Assembly (NCBI RefSeq): GCF_012396365.1 | Contig: NZ_JAAXPG010000015.1 | Span: 124,001 to 188,000 of the forward strand | DNA length: 64,000 nt | DNA from: Nocardiopsis alborubida | GTDB taxonomy: Bacteria; Actinomycetota; Actinomycetes; Streptosporangiales; Streptosporangiaceae | Direction of reading: 5' to 3' | In this document: positions 1-8,556 of the stretch, one piece after another | How positions within the stretch are numbered: position 1 is the stretch's first letter | Layout: each line of letters starts with the position of its first letter | The notes under the pieces: generated by a model | Database searches by the model: none | What the model was told of the DNA's origin: nothing | The model's input: only the letters and a program-made list of their open reading frames with translations | Position numbers and translations under genes: made by a program

Positions 1-612
1 CGCCGCCGGTCCCGGGGCGCTGATCGCGGGGGTGCGCCGGGGGCCGTACGGCCGGAGTGACCCCGCCCCGAAGCGAACGTCCTCGGCGCCCCCGTCCCCG
101 GAGCGCGTCGGCGCTCCGCGGTACCGCCGCGCGCACGGCTCCGGCGGACCGGCGGGGGTTGCGGACGGCTCAAGTACGCCCATTCCGGCGGACCTTGGCC
201 TTCCCGTCACCGGATCTTGATCACCGCGTCATAACTTCTGGTCTGACAAACGCCCCCATTTCACCACATACCTCGCTGCACCTTCCGATGCACGTGCACC
301 TGCGGGTGGCGCGCCCTTGGCGGAGAGGGGAAGATGGGGAGCGCGGTGAACGGAAAGGACCGTGTTCGGGACGGTTCCTGGGCACCGGCCTTTTCGGCTG
401 CCCTCACCTGGGCACATAACCGGGTGGAAGGCAACCGGCGGCTGGTGCGGAGGCGGAACGTGGCCCGAACGGCGCCTGGCGGCGGTGCCGCCCCCCATGG
501 CGGGCAGGAGACGGGACCCCGGCGGGACGCGCACACGGGTGCGCGCGCGGGCGGCCGTCACAGGGCACCGCGCGCTCCACGAGGCGCCGACCGCACAGAC
601 CATGACGACGTG
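1..612. other. Window edge and upstream region of the GH15 gene
   Basis: No gene can be assigned with confidence. A plus-strand frame is open from the left edge to a stop at 220 and could be the tail of a truncated gene. It begins with a hydrophobic stretch and ends in a Pro/Arg/Ser-rich sequence of a composition that GC-rich non-coding DNA also gives. The region around 200-290 is less GC-rich and probably holds the promoter of the downstream GH15 gene, but I see no convincing -35/-10 pair. Confidence 0.3.
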
Positions 613-2418
613 ATGGGGGTGAGCCGCGTGCCCGGCTGGATCGAAGACTACGCAATGATCGGCGACATGCAGACCGCCGCGCTGGTCGGGCGCGACGGTT
701 CCATCGACTGGGCGTGCCTTCCCGACTTCGACTCCTCCGCCTGTTTCGCCGCGCTGCTGGGCGACGAGCAGAACGGCTGCTGGACCCTGCGCCCCGCCGA
801 GGGCGAGTCGCGCGCCACCCGCCGCCGCTACCGGGGCGACACGCTCATCCTGGAGTCGGAGTGGGACACTCCCTCGGGGTCCGTCCGGGTCATCGACTTC
901 ATGCCGCCGCGCGGCGGCGCCCCGCACATCGTGCGCATCGTCGAGGGGCTGAGCGGCTCGGTGCGCATGGAGACGACCATGCGCATCCGCTTCGACTACG
1001 GCCACGTCGTGCCCTGGGTGCACAGGACCGGGGCCGAACTGGTGGCCATCGCGGGACCCGACGCCATCTGGCTCAGCACGCCCATCCCCCTCCAGGGCCA
1101 CAACTTCACCCACGACGCCACCTTCACCGTCACCGCGGGCCAGCGGGTGCCCTTCGTGATGACCTGGCACCCCTCCCAGGTGGAGGAGTCCGACCACCTG
1201 GACGCGGAGAAGGCGCTCTCGCGCACCGAGCGCTTCTGGGAGAAGTGGGTCAACCAGTGCACCTACGAGGGCCCCTACCGCGAGGCGGTGATCCGCTCCC
1301 TCATCGTGCTCAAGGCCCTGACCTACCGCCCCACCGGCGGGATCGTCGCCGCACCCACCACCTCCCTGCCCGAGGAGATCGGCGGGGTGCGCAACTGGGA
1401 CTACCGCTACTGCTGGCTGCGCGACGCCACCATCACGCTGGAGGCGATGATCCGCTCCGGCTACAAGGACGAGGCTCTGGCCTGGCGCGAGTGGCTGGTG
1501 CGGGCGATCGCGGGCGAGCCCCAGCTCATGCAGATCATGTACGGCATCCGGGGCGAGCGCAGGCTCACCGAGTGGGAGGCCGAGTGGCTGCCGGGCTACG
1601 AGGCCTCCCGCCCGGTCCGGATCGGCAACGCCGCCGTGGGCCAGTACCAGCTCGACGTCTACGGCGAGGTCATGGACGTGCTGCACCTGGCCCGCCGCCA
1701 CAACATCCGCGGCGGCGACTACCTGTGGGGCCTCCAGCGCTCGCTGGTCAACTACCTGGAGTGGTGCTGGGACGAGCCGGACGAGGGCCTGTGGGAGGTG
1801 CGCGGGCCGCGCCAGCACTTCGTGCACTCCAAGGTGATGGCCTGGGTGGCGGCCGACCGCGCGGTGCGCAGCATCGAGGAGTTCGGCAAGGAGGGGCCCA
1901 TCGAACGCTGGAGGGCCCTGCGCGACACGATCCACGCCGAGGTGTGCGAGTACGGCTACGACCCCCAGCGCAACACGTTCACCCAGTACTACGGCAGCAA
2001 GGAGCTGGACGCCGCGCTGCTGCTGATCCCCGAGGTGGGCTTCCTGCCCTACGACGACCCGCGCGTGGTCGGCACCATCGAGGCGGTCCGCAAGGACCTG
2101 ATGGTGGACGGGTTCGTGCTGCGCTACCGCACCGACCTGGACGACTCCGCCGACCAGCTGCCCGGCAACGAGGGCGCGTTCCTGGCGTGCAGTTTCTGGA
2201 TGGCCAACGCGCTGCTGTCGATCGGCCGCCAGGACGAGGCCCGCGAGCTGTTCGAGCGGCTGCTGTCCCTGCGCAACGACGTGGGCCTGCTGGCGGAGGA
2301 GTGGGACCCGCGCGAGAACCGCCAGGTCGGCAACTTCCCCCAGGCGTTCAGCCACGTGCCCCTGGTGACCACCGCGCTGAACCTGACCACCCGCCAGGGG
2401 GGATGGCGCGCCGAGTAG
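613..2418 (+). CDS. Glycoside hydrolase family 15 protein (glucoamylase/trehalase-like)
   Basis: Cytoplasmic GH15 enzyme of about 601 aa. GH15 members hydrolyse terminal alpha-glucosidic bonds, and actinobacterial relatives include alpha,alpha-trehalases. The N-terminus (PGWIEDYAMIGDMQTAALVG, DGSIDWACLPDFDS) is the beta-sandwich typical of the bacterial group. The (alpha/alpha)6 barrel carries NWDYRYCWLRDA at residues 261-272, and the C-terminal signature EEWDP then GNFPQAFSH begins near residue 559. There is no signal peptide, which fits an intracellular storage-sugar role. The start is uncertain: ATG 613, GTG 619 and GTG 628 are in frame, and a purine-rich GGGGGTGAG precedes 628. Trehalase versus glucoamylase cannot be decided from sequence alone. 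It stands alone with its own terminator-like hairpin downstream. Confidence 0.9.
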   Translation: MGVSRVPGWIEDYAMIGDMQTAALVGRDGSIDWACLPDFDSSACFAALLGDEQNGCWTLRPAEGESRATRRRYRGDTLILESEWDTPSGSVRVIDFMPPRGGAPHIVRIVEGLSGSVRMETTMRIRFDYGHVVPWVHRTGAELVAIAGPDAIWLSTPIPLQGHNFTHDATFTVTAGQRVPFVMTWHPSQVEESDHLDAEKALSRTERFWEKWVNQCTYEGPYREAVIRSLIVLKALTYRPTGGIVAAPTTSLPEEIGGVRNWDYRYCWLRDATITLEAMIRSGYKDEALAWREWLVRAIAGEPQLMQIMYGIRGERRLTEWEAEWLPGYEASRPVRIGNAAVGQYQLDVYGEVMDVLHLARRHNIRGGDYLWGLQRSLVNYLEWCWDEPDEGLWEVRGPRQHFVHSKVMAWVAADRAVRSIEEFGKEGPIERWRALRDTIHAEVCEYGYDPQRNTFTQYYGSKELDAALLLIPEVGFLPYDDPRVVGTIEAVRKDLMVDGFVLRYRTDLDDSADQLPGNEGAFLACSFWMANALLSIGRQDEARELFERLLSLRNDVGLLAEEWDPRENRQVGNFPQAFSHVPLVTTALNLTTRQGGWRAE

Positions 2419-2524
2419 GCCGCCGCGACCCGCCCGGCCGTCCCCGCACGGGCCCGCTCCCCCACCACCCTCCTTCCGCCCGCTCCCGTCCCCCGCCCAA
2501 GCAGAGCAGCACCGGAGCACACGC

Positions 2525-2569
2525 ACGCCCCCGCGCCCACGAGACCCCGCAACCGGGGCGCGGGGGCGT
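2525..2569 (+). terminator. Strong hairpin downstream of GH15 gene
   Basis: Arms 2525-2537 (ACGCCCCCGCGCC) and 2557-2569 pair perfectly over 13 bp around a 19-nt loop, about 105 nt after the GH15 stop. No U-tract follows, as is usual in actinomycetes. Probably the GH15 terminator. Confidence 0.6.
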
Positions 2570-2984
2570 CGCCGTGCCGGAGGCGCGGCCGCTGTCGCGG
2601 CGCTGCGCGAAAGCCCTCGGGGACGGGCGGCTCACCCCTGAGGCAACCGCCCCTGTTCGCCGGTCGATCGGTTTCCCCGTCCGCTGCGATCGCTCGGATT
2701 TCCATCACCGACCATCGGCAGGAAGCAGAAGTGACGCAGACCCCATTGATTGCCGTGCGTGTTTGTGCGGGGGAGACAACAGAGGCGGACGGCAGGCGGA
2801 CACCACCGGCAGGAACAGCGCAAAGCGAAGTCCAACGCGTTTCCCGAGGAAGCCACAGGCCGCAGCGGTCCAGAGTCTCCCGCCACGAGAGGGGCCACAG
2901 CGGAAACTGTCGGTGAGGAGCGGGTTCGGTTCTGTCCACATCCGGCCAACCGTATCCCCGGAATGTCACAGGGAACTGATATCT
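2570..2984. other. Gene-poor stretch, less GC-rich than its surroundings
   Basis: No supported gene. From about 2640 the GC content falls visibly and short frames lack the usual GC3 bias. A GTG at 2731 after a GGAAG would open a 61-aa frame, but its Arg/Ser-rich product looks like random translation. The stretch may hold the promoter of the small genes that follow, and it resembles the start of an acquired segment running to about 4420. Confidence 0.4.
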
Positions 2985-3197
2985 ATGAGCATGGACGTTG
3001 ACAGCTCCTCAGCGCACCGGAACCCTGCCGACAAAACCGCCAACCCACCTGCGAAGAACCTTCCCCCTATTACCTCAGCAGCCGAAGGCAGACCTGCCCT
3101 GAGCTTGTTCGGCGGCACCCGCGCGCCTGGCACCGGAGTCGCACGGGCAGAACGTCAGCACGCCTGGGCGCCTCCGCACGAAGGCACCGGCCGGTAA
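2985..3197 (+). CDS. Possible 70-aa hypothetical protein
   Basis: A frame starting ATG AGC ATG with AGGGA about 11 nt upstream encodes 70 residues rich in Ala, Pro, Ser and Gly. It has no transmembrane segment, motif or family that I recognise. Support comes only from the start context and its position before two other small genes in the same lower-GC segment. Codon usage is not clearly coding, so it may be spurious. Confidence 0.25.
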   Translation: MSMDVDSSSAHRNPADKTANPPAKNLPPITSAAEGRPALSLFGGTRAPGTGVARAERQHAWAPPHEGTGR

Positions 3198-3346
3198 GGC
3201 GCTCCACCTCGGGAAATCGGATTCATGGGGTGCCACGGAGGCACGGGAACGACGACGCCGGCCACAGTGGCGCCCGGCCCGAGGGACAACAAGCAGATGA
3301 ACAGTGTCACACGCCCAGAAGGGCGAAGAGAGAGGGAGTCGCCAAT

Positions 3347-3697
3347 ATGCCAGCGACTACTATACAGATCGTCGCGCTCATGGCAGCCGCAGTCGTCATT
3401 CTCATCGCATACAGGCTTCATTGCTCCAGGGAAGCGAGGAAAGGAGTTCTCCCACCGACGGACGAGTATCTTCTCTCCCTTGACGAAAGGCTTGGGAGGC
3501 TCCACGAGGAGCGCGGCGGCCTCGCCCGTGCCAACGGGGCCACACAAGGCAGGTGCGATCTACTCAGCCAAGCACTCGAACGAGCACATGAAGACACCGC
3601 TGGAGGAGCGATCCAATACCAGGTCGGAGACATGCTTAAAAGCTTGGAGCGCGCAGAGGAAGTCGTCTCCCTCCACCTTGCACACAGAGGGGAATGA
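3347..3697 (+). CDS. Small membrane-anchored coiled-coil protein (hypothetical)
   Basis: Encodes 116 aa. The start ATG follows AGAGAGGGA. Residues 1-22 (MPATTI then a hydrophobic run) form one N-terminal membrane segment followed by basic residues, so most of the protein should face the cytoplasm. The remainder is charged and helical (LSLDERLGRLHEERGG, LSQALERAHEDT, MLKSLERAEEVV) and probably a coiled coil. I know no family for it. The next gene begins with the same MPATTI sequence and has the same anchor-plus-helix layout, suggesting that the two are diverged duplicates. GC content and GC3 are lower than in flanking genes, which is consistent with acquisition by transfer. Confidence 0.6.
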   Translation: MPATTIQIVALMAAAVVILIAYRLHCSREARKGVLPPTDEYLLSLDERLGRLHEERGGLARANGATQGRCDLLSQALERAHEDTAGGAIQYQVGDMLKSLERAEEVVSLHLAHRGE

Positions 3698-3911
3698 GAC
3701 CCCCAGCACGAAACAGAGGACCGGGGAAAAAATCACCGGAACCTTGAAATGTTTTCAAGGATTCATGAGGACAACGGCCTCCCCTATCGCCGGAGCCCCG
3801 GCGCCAAGGGTCCCGGGAATGATCGCGCGAAACCCGACTTCACGCCCGAAGCACAGGCCGCCGACACCCAATTCCCCTCGCCGAAGAACACGGCATCCCG
3901 AAGGAAGACGC

Positions 3912-4421
3912 ATGCCCGCCACCACCATCATTTTTCTTCTGGTCGCCCTTCCTGCTTTTCTCCTCTTCTCATGGGTCCACCGCGGCTCCGTCCGGCGCCT
4001 CGTGCGCATCGAGGGCGGCACGGTCGACGCCATGCTCCTGGCTGAGAGCAGACAGCAGGAGAACGAGATCCGCGAAGAGGCGATCAGGGAGAAGCTCGCC
4101 GCAGTGCGCGAGTGCGAACGCCGGGTCTACGGCAAGGTCACCGGCAAGGGCGCCAGGCGTCCTTCCGAACTGGCCGTCATGGACCTCGACGAGTCGACCG
4201 AGGCCGTCGCCCGGCTCGCCGAACGCGTCGAGGCCATCGACCTACGAACAGAGGAGCGCAGGGAGGAGTTCCAGCGGACGTTCGACGCCAGGAGGGAGGA
4301 GCTCCTCGCCGTCGTCCGCCGCGGGAAAACCCGTGACAGGATCTTCGCCGTCACCGCGTGGGTCGGGGAGACCTGGGTGCTCGTGCTCACGGTCTACGTG
4401 CTCTACACCTTCTTCGCATGA
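3912..4421 (+). CDS. Small two-membrane-segment protein with long helical middle (hypothetical)
   Basis: Encodes 169 aa. ATG 3912 follows AAGGAA and is preferred over a longer upstream frame because a membrane segment begins right after it. Residues 5-20 form the first membrane segment and the last ~20 residues (WVGETWVLVLTVYVLYTFF) a second. Between them lies a ~110-residue charged, heptad-like helix rich in Glu and Arg, so the topology is a cytoplasmic coiled coil held at both ends. The N-terminal MPATTI is shared with the preceding gene. Such layouts occur in structural or scaffold proteins, but I cannot assign a function. It ends 59 bp before a convergent TetR gene. Confidence 0.65.
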   Translation: MPATTIIFLLVALPAFLLFSWVHRGSVRRLVRIEGGTVDAMLLAESRQQENEIREEAIREKLAAVRECERRVYGKVTGKGARRPSELAVMDLDESTEAVARLAERVEAIDLRTEERREEFQRTFDARREELLAVVRRGKTRDRIFAVTAWVGETWVLVLTVYVLYTFFA

Positions 4422-4457
4422 GCGGACACGCCCCCTGTCCGCTGCCGTGAAAGCCTG

Positions 4458-4477
4458 CCCCCGAGGCGGTGCGGGGG
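4458..4477. terminator. Hairpin between convergent genes
   Basis: CCCCCG (4458-4463) pairs with CGGGGG (4472-4477), extended by GAAAG/CTTC on the flanks with a small bulge. It lies between the stop at 4421 and the convergent TetR stop at 4481 and could serve both strands. Confidence 0.5.
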
Positions 4478-4480
4478 CCT

Positions 4481-5122
4481 TCAGTCCTCGCGGAGGCGGG
4501 CCAGTGCCGGGATCATCCGCGCGCCGATGTCCTCCGGGCCGGGGAACACCCGGGTCACGGCGCGCTGGTGGGCGAGCCCGTGCAGGCCCAGCCACAGCCC
4601 GACCGCGTCGGCGCCGGGGTCGGTACTGGCGGAGATCCCGGCGTCGACGCAGGCGGTGAGCGCCTCGCCGAGCACGCGCAGGCTCTCGTCCCCGAGGGTG
4701 ACGAGTTCCCGCTCGGTCACCGAGGAGTCCCCGAGCGTGGGCATCCACAGGCCGCCGAACATGGTGCGGTACCGCTCGGGGCGCGAGCGGGCGAAGCCGA
4801 GGTAGGCGTGGCACGCGGCGTACAGGCGCGCGCGGGGGTCGGTGCCCGCCTCCGCCACCGCCGCGTTCAGCGCCGCAGCGAGCTCGTCGAAGGCCCTGCG
4901 GACCACGGCCAGCATGATGGCGGGCTGGTCCGGGAAGTGCGGGTAGATCGACGGCGCCGCGATCCCGACGCGGCGCGCGACGGACCGCAGGGTGATGGTG
5001 CGCTCGTCCCCCGTCTCGTCGAGCATCCCCACCGCGGCGTCGACGATCTCCTCGCGAAGGAGGCCGCCCTGGCCTCGGCGGTTACGGGTGCGCGGCGCCG
5101 ACGCGTCCTTCGTGTCCTTCAT
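4481..5122 (-). CDS. TetR family transcriptional regulator
   Basis: 213-aa repressor-type protein. The helix-turn-helix lies around residues 35-65 (ITLRSVARRVGIAAPSIYPHF), with the TetR-typical S-IYPHF recognition helix end. The ligand domain resembles the TetR C-terminal family with the FARSRPERYRTMFGG motif. It is transcribed divergently from the quinone oxidoreductase-like gene at 5226 across a 103-bp gap that contains palindromic sites, so local autoregulation and control of that gene are the natural inference. The inducer is unknown. Confidence 0.9.
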   Translation of the reverse strand: MKDTKDASAPRTRNRRGQGGLLREEIVDAAVGMLDETGDERTITLRSVARRVGIAAPSIYPHFPDQPAIMLAVVRRAFDELAAALNAAVAEAGTDPRARLYAACHAYLGFARSRPERYRTMFGGLWMPTLGDSSVTERELVTLGDESLRVLGEALTACVDAGISASTDPGADAVGLWLGLHGLAHQRAVTRVFPGPEDIGARMIPALARLRED

Positions 5123-5165
5123 GGTGTCACCTTACGGCTGGAAGCTTGTGCGGCCTGTCTTGCAC

Positions 5166-5185
5166 CCTTAAGGTTACGCCTGTAA
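5166..5185. promoter_or_regulatory. Candidate TetR operator in divergent promoter
   Basis: The intergenic region between the TetR gene and the oxidoreductase holds the perfect 8-bp palindrome CCTTAAGG (5166-5173) abutting TTAC-N4-GTAA (5174-5185), with further GTAA/TTAC half-sites just downstream. It is AT-richer than anything nearby. The location fits a shared operator/promoter; assignment to this TetR is inference. Confidence 0.5.
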
Positions 5186-5225
5186 GTTTACAAGTGTTAG
5201 TCCGAGTGTCCCGACAGGAGCCCCG

Positions 5226-6266
5226 ATGAACGCCACCATCACCGCCACCCAGGTCCTGCTGCCCGGCCGGGTCGAGCCCTCCGGCCTCCAGGTGCGGCCC
5301 CAGGCGCTGCCCGCTCCCGGGAGCGGCCACGTCCTGCTGCGCATGGAGGCGACCGGGGTCTCGTTCGCCGAGCAGCAGATGCGCCTGGGCAAGTACTTCG
5401 ACCAGCCCCCGTTCCCGTTCGTGCCGGGCTACGACGTCGTCGGCACCGTCGAGGCCGTGGGTCCGGACGTGGACGCCTCGTTCGTCGGGCGCCGCTTCGC
5501 CGCCGTCACCAAGACCGGCGCCTGGGCCAGCCACCTCCTCCTGGACGCACGCGACCTCGTCGCGGTGCCGGAGGCAGCCGACCCGGCGGAGGTCGAGACG
5601 CTGCTCGTCAACGGCATCACCGCCTGGCAGATGCTGCACCGCACGACCCGCGTGAAGCGGGGCGGCACCGTCGTCGTGCTGGGCGCCAACGGCGGCGTCG
5701 GCACCGCCCTGGTCCAGCTCGCCCGGCACGAGGGGATCACCGTGATCGGCACGGCCGCACCGCGTCACCACGAGGCCGTGCGCGCGCTCGGCGCGACCCC
5801 CGTCGACTACCGCGACCCGCACGTGTACGACAGGATCCGAGCGCTGGCACCCGAGGGCGTGGACGCGGTGTTCGACCACGTCGGAGGGGAGGACCTGGTC
5901 CGCTCCTGGCGCCTGCTCCGCCGCGGCGGCACGCTCGTCTCCTACGGCACCGCGTCGACGAAGGACGTCGAGGGAAGCTCCCGGCTGCCCGTGCTCGCGC
6001 TCTTCGGGCGACTCCTGGTCTGGAACGCCCTGCCCAACGGCCGCGGCGCCCACTTCTACAACTTCTGGGCCGGACGCCGCCGTCACGCCGACGCCTTCCG
6101 CGCCCGGCTGCGCGAGGACCTGACCGAGGTGCTGCGGCTGCTCGCCGACGGGGTCCTGGCACCGCAGGTGGCCGCCCACGTCCCGCTCTCGGAGGCCTCC
6201 CGCGCGATGACCCTCGCCGAGTCCCGCACCGTCGTCGGGAAGGTCGTGCTCGTCCCCGACGCCTGA
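5226..6266 (+). CDS. NAD(P)-dependent quinone oxidoreductase-like MDR protein
   Basis: 346-aa medium-chain dehydrogenase/reductase of the zinc-independent quinone oxidoreductase type. The N-terminal GroES-like domain has PGYDVVGTVEAVG near residue 63, and the Rossmann domain carries GANGGVGTALVQLA near 157. The structural-zinc Cys cluster of alcohol dehydrogenases is absent. Members reduce quinones or alpha,beta-unsaturated carbonyls with NADPH, often for detoxification. AGGAG sits 5 nt before the ATG. The divergent TetR and the operator-like palindromes suggest expression induced by a small toxic molecule (inference). Confidence 0.9.
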   Translation: MNATITATQVLLPGRVEPSGLQVRPQALPAPGSGHVLLRMEATGVSFAEQQMRLGKYFDQPPFPFVPGYDVVGTVEAVGPDVDASFVGRRFAAVTKTGAWASHLLLDARDLVAVPEAADPAEVETLLVNGITAWQMLHRTTRVKRGGTVVVLGANGGVGTALVQLARHEGITVIGTAAPRHHEAVRALGATPVDYRDPHVYDRIRALAPEGVDAVFDHVGGEDLVRSWRLLRRGGTLVSYGTASTKDVEGSSRLPVLALFGRLLVWNALPNGRGAHFYNFWAGRRRHADAFRARLREDLTEVLRLLADGVLAPQVAAHVPLSEASRAMTLAESRTVVGKVVLVPDA

Positions 6267-6535
6267 GGGCAGGTGCTCCAGACATTCCCGCCACCGGTCC
6301 ACGGTCCTCGTGGTCGGTGGCGCCGCCCGTAGTACGTGCCTCGTCCATCCACGTCATGCCTCTGCGCAGCGCGCGAAACGCGGCCACCGAACGCATCCGC
6401 GCCCACGTGCACCACTGGCAGGACCGCTCCCAGAAGGCAGGGCGGGAAGCCGGTCATGATCCCGGTGCGAAAACTCCGGTGCGATTGTGCCGTTCTTCTG
6501 CGCCGTCCCCTCGCCTCGGCCTAGTCTCAGGCCCT

Positions 6536-6931
6536 ATGGGACAGACCAGCGCCCCGCCCGACCACATCTTCCTTCTCGGGCGGGAGATCGGAGTTGACGG
6601 AGACGTCCTCTCGATTCGTGACCCGGCACTGCGTGTGCTGGCCGTGGATCAGGTGCCCTGTGAAGTGGAACTCGGTGTGGCCCTCGCGCTCCTGGAGACC
6701 AGCGGAGCAGAACGGCTCCAGCAGGTACTCCTGGAGATCGTTCGCCCCTCCGGAGAGGTCGCACTGGCCGTGAGCGGAACAGCCGACACACCCCCGTCCA
6801 GCCATGCGGGTGTCTGGGCCAGCCCTCTCCACGTGGTGATCGACGAGACCGGTGAATGGACCGTGAGAGTGCGTGCCGGCGGAGTCCGGGCCGTGCGAGT
6901 GGTCGATATCGTGTTGAAGGCGACAGAGTAG
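6536..6931 (+). CDS. Hypothetical protein, first gene of a TA-like operon
   Basis: 131 aa with no signal or membrane segment. The pattern of short alternating hydrophobic strands (QVPCEVELGVALALLE, LLEIVRPSGEVALAV, WTVRVRAGGVRAVRVVDIVL) suggests a beta-sandwich, perhaps like the DUF6941 group, but I am not sure of any family. Its TAG stop is followed immediately by the ATG of the DUF4258-like gene (TAGATG), so translation is coupled. No strong Shine-Dalgarno precedes its own ATG. The role is unknown; the position suggests it belongs with the two genes after it. Confidence 0.65.
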   Translation: MGQTSAPPDHIFLLGREIGVDGDVLSIRDPALRVLAVDQVPCEVELGVALALLETSGAERLQQVLLEIVRPSGEVALAVSGTADTPPSSHAGVWASPLHVVIDETGEWTVRVRAGGVRAVRVVDIVLKATE

Positions 6932-7165
6932 ATGCCTCCGCGAATGACCACCCACCTTCTCGAGAGGATGCGGCGAAGGCGCATCGCCGAGGATGACGTC
7001 CTGGCAGTTCTGCGACGCCCCTTGGCAGAGGAGCGCGACTCCGCGAACAACTCCTACAAGCTGTACGGACACACCGGTGACGGCAGGAAGATCTACGTGG
7101 CGGTGAAGGACACGACCTGGGGAACGCCAGACCCTGTGATCAAGACGGTGGTGGAAGTATCGTGA
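6932..7165 (+). CDS. DUF4258-like small protein (candidate toxin)
   Basis: 77 aa. It matches the DUF4258 layout: an N-terminal helix (THLLERMRRRRIAEDDVLAVL) with the H-x-R-M/R-x-x-x-R-x-I sequence, then strands with YKLYGHTGDGRKIYVAVK and a C-terminal VIKTVVEV. DUF4258 proteins share the compact RelE/BrnT-like fold and are commonly found as toxin candidates. The stop overlaps the next start by 4 bp (GTGA). Pairing with a DUF2283 protein is a recurrent bacterial arrangement. Toxicity is not shown here. Confidence 0.75.
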   Translation: MPPRMTTHLLERMRRRRIAEDDVLAVLRRPLAEERDSANNSYKLYGHTGDGRKIYVAVKDTTWGTPDPVIKTVVEVS

Positions 7166-7677
7166 TTCCCATGGCAGCGCCTCGGAGAGTGACGATCGAC
7201 CAGGAAGCGGATGCGGGTTACCTGACTCTCACCGACGCTCGCGTGGAGAGAACCCTCGACTACGGCCCGTTCGTCGTGGACTACTCCGCCGACGGTCGGC
7301 CGGTGGGGGTGGAGGTCCTCACCCTGGGGCGTCCTCTGGACACCACAGCCCTCCTGGAGGTTCTACGGGAGTCCGGAGCGGCGGACCCGGACACGCGAGC
7401 GTGGGTGAACGCGTTCGCCGCCCAGATCCTGGGGCTCGATGACCGGGTGCCCGTCCCGTCACTTCGGCGCGGACCGAAGGCACCCCATGAGGAGATGCGC
7501 TTCCTGACTGTCGCGGAGGTGGCCACGATCATGCGCGTGTCGAAGATGACGGTGTACCGCATGGTTCACGCCGGAGTCCTCCCGGCGGTCCGAGTGGGCC
7601 GCTCCTACCGTGTTCCCGAACGCTCCGTGCACAAGTACGTGGACGAGACGGGTGCCCGGCTCCGCGTCCGCGGGTGA
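7162..7677 (+). CDS. DUF2283 plus excisionase-type HTH fusion (candidate antitoxin/regulator)
   Basis: 171 aa, two domains. Residues ~5-70 resemble DUF2283 ([16 protein letters not shown], then [15 protein letters not shown]). Residues ~112-165 are a MerR/excisionase-like helix-turn-helix ([39 protein letters not shown]). The GTG at 7162 overlaps the DUF4258 stop; ATG 7171 is an alternative start. The N-terminal domain probably binds the DUF4258 partner, and the HTH probably represses the operon, as is usual in type II toxin-antitoxin pairs. The fusion could also be a plain regulator. Confidence 0.75.
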   Translation: MIPMAAPRRVTIDQEADAGYLTLTDARVERTLDYGPFVVDYSADGRPVGVEVLTLGRPLDTTALLEVLRESGAADPDTRAWVNAFAAQILGLDDRVPVPSLRRGPKAPHEEMRFLTVAEVATIMRVSKMTVYRMVHAGVLPAVRVGRSYRVPERSVHKYVDETGARLRVRG

Positions 7678-7751
7678 GAAAGTGCGCTCCCAGGAGCGGG
7701 GCAGGCCCGAAGCGGACGTGGATGTCGCCCGCTGCCGCTAGTGTTCTGGCC

Positions 7752-8423
7752 ATGCCGAAGGACCTGAAAGAAATCATGGACAGCGGTTGGGCCGAGGCCC
7801 TGGAGCCGGTCGCGCCGCAGATCGCCGCGATGGGTGACTTCCTGCGCCAGGAGGTCGCGGAGGGCCGCACCTACCTCCCCGCCGGTGAGAACGTCCTGCG
7901 CGCCTTCAAGCAGCCCTTCGAGGACGTGCGCGTGCTCATCGTGGGCCAGGACCCCTACCCGACCCCGGGCAACGCGGTGGGCCTGAGCTTCTCGGTCGCC
8001 CCCGACGTGCGCCTGCCCGCGAGCCTGCGCAACATCTACAAGGAGATGGTCGACGACCTGGGCGTGCCCATGCCCTCCAGCGGCGACCTGACCCCGTGGA
8101 CCCAGCAGGGCGTGCTGCTGCTCAACAGGGTGCTGTCGGTGGAGCCGGGCAAGGCCGGTTCGCACCGGGGCAAGGGCTGGGAAGCCGTCACCGAGCAGGC
8201 CATCCGGGCACTCGCCGAGCGCGACAAGCCGCTGGTGGCGATCCTGTGGGGGCGCGACGCACGCAACCTGCGCCCGCTGATGCCGGGCGTGCCGTGTGTG
8301 GAGTCCGCGCACCCGAGCCCGCTGTCGGCGAAGAACGGGTTCTTCGGCTCGAAGCCGTTCAGCCGCGCCAACGAGATGCTCAAGGAGCAGAACTCCGAAC
8401 TGGTGAACTGGGAGCTGCCCTAG
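7752..8423 (+). CDS. ung: Uracil-DNA glycosylase, family 1
   Basis: 223 aa. It removes uracil from DNA in base-excision repair. The water-activating loop GQDPYP is at residues 65-70 with catalytic Asp67, followed by [11 protein letters not shown]. The Leu-loop HPSPLSA begins at residue 187. A Pro after GQDPY in place of the classical His is, to my knowledge, common in actinobacterial family members. The length is normal. It follows the toxin-antitoxin-like operon by 74 bp on the same strand but probably has its own promoter. Confidence 0.95.
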   Translation: MPKDLKEIMDSGWAEALEPVAPQIAAMGDFLRQEVAEGRTYLPAGENVLRAFKQPFEDVRVLIVGQDPYPTPGNAVGLSFSVAPDVRLPASLRNIYKEMVDDLGVPMPSSGDLTPWTQQGVLLLNRVLSVEPGKAGSHRGKGWEAVTEQAIRALAERDKPLVAILWGRDARNLRPLMPGVPCVESAHPSPLSAKNGFFGSKPFSRANEMLKEQNSELVNWELP

Positions 8424-8556
8424 CGGATCCCACCACGGGACCGCACTCACTCCCCCTCACCCCCGAGACCCATGCTGACCTGCGGACTCGGCACCGCCCC
8501 CGGTGCCGGGTCCGACTGTGTTCCCCCTCCCCTCGACGCCGGAAGAGGCACCCCCG

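Noticed and set aside
229-2526. A 765-codon open frame antisense to the GH15 gene
   Set aside because: It mirrors the GH15 codons frame by frame, is rich in His/Val/Gln/Leu/Arg as expected for the complement of GC3-biased codons, and matches no family, while the plus strand has clear GH15 motifs.
2731-2916. 61-aa frame starting at GTG 2731
   Set aside because: Arg/Ser-rich product with no periodic codon bias; only a weak ribosome site supports it.
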